From the NCBI GenBank assembly GCA_902984215.1, contig CADWAF010003632.1:1-20348 (forward strand): a DNA stretch of 20,348 nt. Reading direction: 5' to 3'. The first letter of the stretch is position 1. Each line of letters starts with the position of its first letter. This DNA comes from Willaertia magna. Lineage: Eukaryota > Heterolobosea > Eutetramitea > Acrasida > Naegleriidae. The notes beneath the pieces are model-generated. The model did not search any database. It worked only from the letters and a program-made list of their open reading frames with translations, and was not told the origin of the DNA. Positions 17,801 through 20,348 of the stretch are shown here, piece after piece. The position numbers and the translations under genes are program-made.

Positions 17801-18921
17801 TTACAAAAATAATTAACAAAATGTTATTACAAGAAATTTTACATGAAAAAGTTAGTGCTGGTGATAAAAATAGTTCTAATTTTGGAAATCGACAAAATAA
17901 AAATTATTTTAAAATTGGAATTAAAGCAATTGAAATATTTAAAAATTGTAAAGTTTTTATTGAACAAAAACCTTCTAAAACAATTGAAAAGATTATTAGA
18001 AGAAAGAAGAATCAATATTTAGTGAAATATTTTAATGTTAGAAAAGAAGAAGAAGAAGAAGAAGGTATAAAGGAATATTGTGCTTGGTTAGTAAAGAAAA
18101 GGATTAAAAACTTTGCGAAATTATATAAAGAATATAAATGGAATGGACCAGATAAAGAGTTGTATAGAAAGTATCATAAAGAAGTTTATAATTGTAGCGG
18201 AAGTGAATTGGAGAGTGATGATGCTTTAAGTGAGGTAGATGAAGATGATAAGGTAAAGATTGTTGTTGAGGATGATTCAGATGAAGAAGAAGAAGATAAT
18301 AATAACGGAATGATAACAGAAAGTAGTGGCGTGGATAGTGGAAGCGATAAAAGTAGTGAAAGTAGTATGGAATTAAGAAGGAAGGCTACTACTTCTGCTA
18401 AAAGAAGAACTAGAAAGAATCATGTTGATAATAATAATACAAAAAGTAAGCGTAATGGGGTTGCCTCATCATCTTCTTCTAATGTTGTTAATGGCACTAC
18501 TAATAATAAGAAGAGAGGATTAAATCATTCCGATAAGGAAGATGAAAGAGAAATCTTTTCATATTCGTCTTCTGGTGAAGAAAGAAAGGAAAAGAAGAAG
18601 GAGAATAGAAATAAAAAGAAAAAAGTATTAACCAAAAAGAAGAAACAACCAAAGAAAAAGAAGGAAATAAATTCAAGTAGTGAAGAAGAAAGTGAGGCCA
18701 GCTTTAGTGATAGCGATAGTGAATGCATTAGAATAACATGTGATTCCGATGATGATAATTTATTAAGCGATACTAAGGAAGAAGAAGAAGAAGAAGAAAA
18801 ACAACAAAACAAAAAAGAATTGATTTCAACAACAAGAAAAAAAAGATCTTGTTTCGGAAGATCAAAAGGTTATTTCTATGAACCTCCTTCTAATGAATAT
18901 AGTAGTAGTAGCAGTGAGTGA
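14854..18921 (+). CDS. RecQ-family ATP-dependent 3'-5' DNA helicase with long disordered tails
   Basis: A 1355-residue nuclear DNA helicase, probably acting in recombination and replication-fork repair. The Asn-rich N-tail (1-400) contains a Cys/His cluster (131-220) and an acidic SIM-like patch (313-333). The core lies at about 415-800: motif 0 F436-R-E-N-Q440-L; Walker A T459-G-A-G-K463-S; Walker B D560-E-C-H; the RecQ aromatic loop SEWGTDFRNSY (566-576); motif III L594-TACS; motif VI Y760-EESGRAGRD769. The zinc subdomain uses C824, C898, C901 and C904 (CGVCDNC), with an unusually long insert between the first two Cys. A winged-helix RQC-like region is likely at about 910-1040. I see no HRDC domain. 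The tail (1100-1355) alternates acidic Ser-rich and Lys-rich stretches with likely nuclear signals. An Asn-rich loop (about 690-702) also sits in the second RecA domain. All core catalytic motifs are intact. It cannot be assigned confidently to the BLM, WRN, RECQ1 or RECQ5 branch. Confidence 0.93.
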   Translation: MLNDSFSFNDNNHSKNYNNNNNNSLDNCDNNNNEINNSLNNLNAVSADPISVNHHLLIHPTISSSDLDFTTFQQQQSPQSIITNGNSNNNNANNNSINNNNNNINAINNNNTLIKRSLPNNLYKFSSIGKCKVLDCSCTCFKEQQQQQVIFPAPANNFNNNTTIFNTIFNTNNIFSNHNHHTNNLNNSNTINNTLIHSNNTLDSNEHLKCFNCKHFFNFHEVKLIDDNKLLQICKDNFKPLTNCLKITMYDLNQINDLNNNNEEDIKLTTKKEMEKYNELRRKIRVNDIQILKECFKYNFTNTLQNTLQNKNDDDMEEEEDDPIIILSSDDEENNNNQLHTLQNTLQQSNTLQESNNILNNLQNFNPYFKELLKKREADYNHMTVIEKQLKIKCALPLTEYNLMQLTNGPDTSHIDYEFTSKIYQLLCDVFKLDEFRENQLSIINAALNKKDVLVIAHTGAGKSLCYQLTALIDKGVTVIISPLIALMKNQVDYLESLELKDRVLNISNHRDLTDADFENVKAGRVKMIYISPEKVTKPKAKKFLDKFYENQLISRFVIDECHTISEWGTDFRNSYSELGYLRERYKNIPLMCLTACSVPFMLYEVIHSTHLIDSNNLVLFNSQILRNNLIYSVKNKPSNPELIVNDIYSFIVTNNYENESGIIYCATVKETIMLYEALNLKFNNNNNNANDNNNYSMATIYHSNKKLLPDKMRAENQTNWLNGKHKIMVCTKALGLGIDLKNVRYVIHYTIPQSLSSYYEESGRAGRDNNLSRCLIYYRPSDKKTNEDIFTNPGYHQRFPFKLQTRKMELLKMMEYCESYSICRKLLLNEYFESHQFVNTTSSNTSCTTTTTSSASSSNVSNGTATMVGNGHSNNNLNGGTTSGYGCDSGQKSMEPCGVCDNCTINKGQYIIEDVTEIVKDILFIIIHLENISNTTTYFYILKGSKRKTLQNLNILNENKEINNLEFKHLFGKYPTLTPEKFTKIINKMLLQEILHEKVSAGDKNSSNFGNRQNKNYFKIGIKAIEIFKNCKVFIEQKPSKTIEKIIRRKKNQYLVKYFNVRKEEEEEEGIKEYCAWLVKKRIKNFAKLYKEYKWNGPDKELYRKYHKEVYNCSGSELESDDALSEVDEDDKVKIVVEDDSDEEEEDNNNGMITESSGVDSGSDKSSESSMELRRKATTSAKRRTRKNHVDNNNTKSKRNGVASSSSSNVVNGTTNNKKRGLNHSDKEDEREIFSYSSSGEERKEKKKENRNKKKKVLTKKKKQPKKKKEINSSSEEESEASFSDSDSECIRITCDSDDDNLLSDTKEEEEEEEKQQNKKELISTTRKKRSCFGRSKGYFYEPPSNEYSSSSSE
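15757..15912 (+). repeat. Repeats encoding Asn-Thr-Leu-Gln inside the helicase gene
   Basis: The 12-base unit AATACTTTACAA, with close variants, recurs as tandem pairs near 15757-15783 and 15871-15912. It encodes NTLQNTLQ, HTLQNTLQ and NTLQES on either side of the acidic patch. The near-identical bases point to recent slippage or duplication in a disordered linker. Confidence 0.75.
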
Positions 18922-19559
18922 GTAATTATTCAAAAATAAAAACAAAGTTCAATACTAAACTTTTTAAAAAGTTCAATGAAAAACAATAATAAAAAACGAA
19001 GAATGAGATAATTTGGGTAGATTTGGAGACAGATACATACCAGTTCTTATTGGCAGCATCGCTACGGCTAATCTACCCTTGGAGTATGACTACGTTCCAA
19101 CAGTAAAGCGATATGATGTTTTGGTCACAATACTTTTAATACGAAGTGTTATAACGGAATGAGATTTTGAGAGAAAAACATGTGGTGAGAAGTGGTCCCA
19201 GGAAAAATAGACGTGAAATTATGGTTGCGGAATAAAAATTTTTCAATGTCCTGGATGCAAACTTTCATTTATTTTTTAGTTGAAAGTTAGTTAAATTTGT
19301 ATCACTTTTCTAAAATTAATTGATGTAATTTAATTTATTGGTTGTCCAAGTAGTTTCAACATAGCCCAACAATTTCACTTTAGAATAAACAATATCATTA
19401 CAATAATACACAATCTAATTTCTATTTAACTAAAATCTTAATAGCCATTAACAAAATTAAATTTTTATTTAATATATTTAACCTTATAACGCAATAAATT
19501 AAACACCTTTACCTAGGTATTAATCAAAAATTTTATGACGTCTAACCAAAATATATAAC
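18922..19559. other. Intergenic stretch between helicase gene and tRNA cluster
   Basis: No protein-coding signal. A decamer AAAGTTCAAT occurs twice just after the helicase stop (near 18943 and 18967). About 19010-19240 is clearly richer in GC than the flanks and includes the possible structured RNA. About 19245-19559 is plain AT-rich DNA leading to tRNA-Thr. Confidence 0.5.
19015..19100. ncRNA. Possible structured non-coding RNA, family unknown
   Basis: GGGTAGATT (19015-19023) pairs perfectly with AATCTACCC (19070-19078) around a 46-nt loop. That loop contains a smaller CCAGT-TCTT-ATTGG hairpin (about 19050). Immediately adjacent, TTGGA-GTA-TGAC-TAC-GT-TCCAA (19079-19100) forms a second hairpin that could stack on the first. 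The block stands out as GC-richer DNA in an otherwise AT-rich, non-coding region beside Pol III genes. It matches none of the snRNA, SRP or RNase P signatures I could check by eye. The true ends may lie further right, to about 19240. Strand is undetermined. Confidence 0.35.
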
Positions 19560-19633
19560 GGCCTCTTAGCTCAGTCGGCAGATGCGCTGTCCTAGTAAGA
19601 CAGAGGTCATGGGTTCGATTCCCATAGAGGCCT
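19560..19633 (+). tRNA. tRNA-Thr(AGT)
   Basis: Acceptor GGCCTCT pairs with AGAGGCC; discriminator T. Anticodon stem CTGTC/GACAG encloses loop CTAGTAA, so the anticodon is AGT, read as IGU after deamination. T stem ATGGG/CCCAT with TTCGATT loop. The D arm is slightly odd: an extra T seems to interrupt the 3' side (GA-T-GC), making the gene 74 nt. No CCA is encoded. T-runs at 19633-19636 and 19638-19642 serve as Pol III terminator. Confidence 0.93.
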
Positions 19634-19716
19634 TTTGTTTTTCTGAATGGAATTGTTTAATTTGCTGTCTTGATTAAAAGGCACAAGTTTTTTGATAAAA
19701 CACTCATTTTCGAGCC

Positions 19717-19799
19717 GGTCAGGTGGCGGAGTGGTCAAACGCGTTAGACTTAAGATCTAATCCCGCATGGGTTCGTGGGTTCAAATCCCACCCTGACCA
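19717..19799 (+). tRNA. tRNA-Leu(TAA)
   Basis: Class II tRNA of 83 nt. Acceptor GGTCAGG/CCTGACC with discriminator A; A box TGGCGGAGTGG; anticodon stem TTAGA/TCTAA with loop CTTAAGA, giving TAA; long variable arm CCC-GCAT-GGG; T stem GTGGG/CCCAC. It reads UUA, by far the favoured Leu codon in the neighbouring genes. TTTT at 19805 is the likely terminator. Its 3' end is duplicated at about 13379-13409. Confidence 0.95.
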
Positions 19800-20173
19800 G
19801 TAAATTTTAAGTTTTAAAAAAATTTATAAATTTACCTGGAAACATTAAAAAACTTTTATGCACATTACTTTAAAATAAAAAGTAAACATTAAAATTTACT
19901 GAGATATATTAAAAATATATATAAAACTTAAAAAATAAAAATTATTAATTTTTACACAAATAATAAAAATTATTTAGATTTAGTAAAATTAATAGAAATT
20001 AAAAAAATATTCTAAAAAAAATAAAAAAAATAATTTAAAATTAACTATAAAAAAATTAAAATAATTAAATAAAGTTATTAAATTAAATGTATATTAAAAA
20101 ATATTTTTAAAAATATTTTAAAAATAATTAATATATAAAAATAACTTATTTTGCTTTTTTCAATTTCTGTGGT
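19800..20173. other. Very AT-rich spacer between tRNA-Leu and tRNA-Phe
   Basis: From about 19860 to 20150 the sequence is almost entirely A and T, in short poly-A and poly-T runs with few G or C. It is more extreme than the other spacers. No ORF, RNA or repeat unit is recognisable. Confidence 0.6.
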
Positions 20174-20246
20174 GCCCGCTTAGCTCAGTTGGTAGAGCGT
20201 GAGACTGAAGATCTTAAGGTCGCTAGTTCGATCCTGGCAGCGGGCA
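20174..20246 (+). tRNA. tRNA-Phe(GAA)
   Basis: A 73-nt gene. Acceptor GCCCGCT/AGCGGGC with discriminator A; A box TAGCTCAGTTGG; D stem GCTC/GAGC; anticodon stem TGAGA/TCTTA (one G-T pair) with loop CTGAAGA, anticodon GAA; T arm GCTAG-TTCGATC-CTGGC. G34, A35, A36 and A73 are the expected Phe identity bases. No intron. TTTTT at 20251-20255 is the terminator. Confidence 0.95.
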
Positions 20247-20348
20247 TGAATTTTTACTGATTCAACTATACTTTCATCTTCTTATTTTTAAAGTTTAAAA
20301 AAAAATACTTTTTAAAAAACAAACCAATATTAAATAGTCTATTTAAAT

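Noticed and set aside
18525..18812. Minus-strand ORF opposite the helicase tail, rich in Ser and Phe
   Set aside because: It is the complement of Glu/Lys-rich GAA/AAG coding repeats; composition explains it fully.
19046..19078. Resemblance of TTGGCAGCATCG to the 5' region of U4 snRNA, and of ATACATACCAG to the U1 5' end
   Set aside because: The matches are only about 10 bases. U4 lacks its K-turn (AATGAGG/CCGAGG) and U1 lacks its loop and Sm-site sequences; the U1-like stretch lies inside a hairpin, not at an RNA 5' end.
19800..20173. The very AT-rich spacer as a replication origin or centromere piece
   Set aside because: It is only about 300 bp, without repeat units or recognisable elements; AT-richness alone is not evidence in this genome.
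20174..20246. tRNA-Phe in the same window as PheRS beta as a functional pairing
   Set aside because: They are 7 kb apart on opposite strands, with unrelated genes and two other tRNAs between. Eukaryotic nuclear genes are not expected to be organised this way, so it is coincidence.

Overview
The window is nuclear DNA from an AT-rich, gene-dense, free-living unicellular eukaryote. The protein genes have eukaryote-specific architectures: an IP3-receptor-type channel, a cytosolic-type PheRS beta subunit and a RecQ helicase with long disordered tails. They carry Asn-, Gln- and Ser-rich runs, and all three stop codons are used (TAG, TGA, TAA). There is one short GT-AG intron, and three tRNAs without an encoded CCA. 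Heteroloboseans (Naegleria relatives), dictyostelids and other amoeboid protists fit this profile. The intergenic DNA is less extremely AT-rich than I would expect for Dictyostelium, so I lean towards a heterolobosean-like protist, but the sequence alone does not settle the species.

Layout. Bases 1-8400 (+) encode most of a giant intracellular calcium-release channel of the IP3/ryanodine receptor family; its 5' end lies outside the window. After a 136-bp spacer with a perfect 16-bp palindrome comes a divergent protein kinase (8537-10417, +). A 506-bp non-coding stretch leads to a small orphan gene (10924-11181, +). That gene converges on PheRS beta (complement 11187-13084, two exons), with stop codons only 5 bp apart. 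A 574-bp divergent spacer, holding a tRNA-Leu-like 3' fragment, separates PheRS from a membrane-anchored hotdog thioesterase of the THEM6 type (13659-14279, +). A 574-bp spacer with an (ATT)7 tract follows, then a 1355-residue RecQ-family helicase (14854-18921, +). The right end has no protein genes. It holds a possible structured RNA (about 19015-19100), tRNA-Thr(AGT), tRNA-Leu(TAA), a very AT-rich spacer and tRNA-Phe(GAA).

The genes do not form a pathway; this is an ordinary eukaryotic gene neighbourhood. The most unusual content is inside the proteins. The channel has apparently lost the residues that bind IP3, has an altered selectivity filter (GGGWD) and carries an extra C-terminal beta-grasp-like domain. 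The helicase has an N-terminal Cys/His cluster, a candidate SUMO-interacting motif and a long insertion inside its zinc site. I found no mobile element, CRISPR array, viral gene or clearly new multi-gene system.
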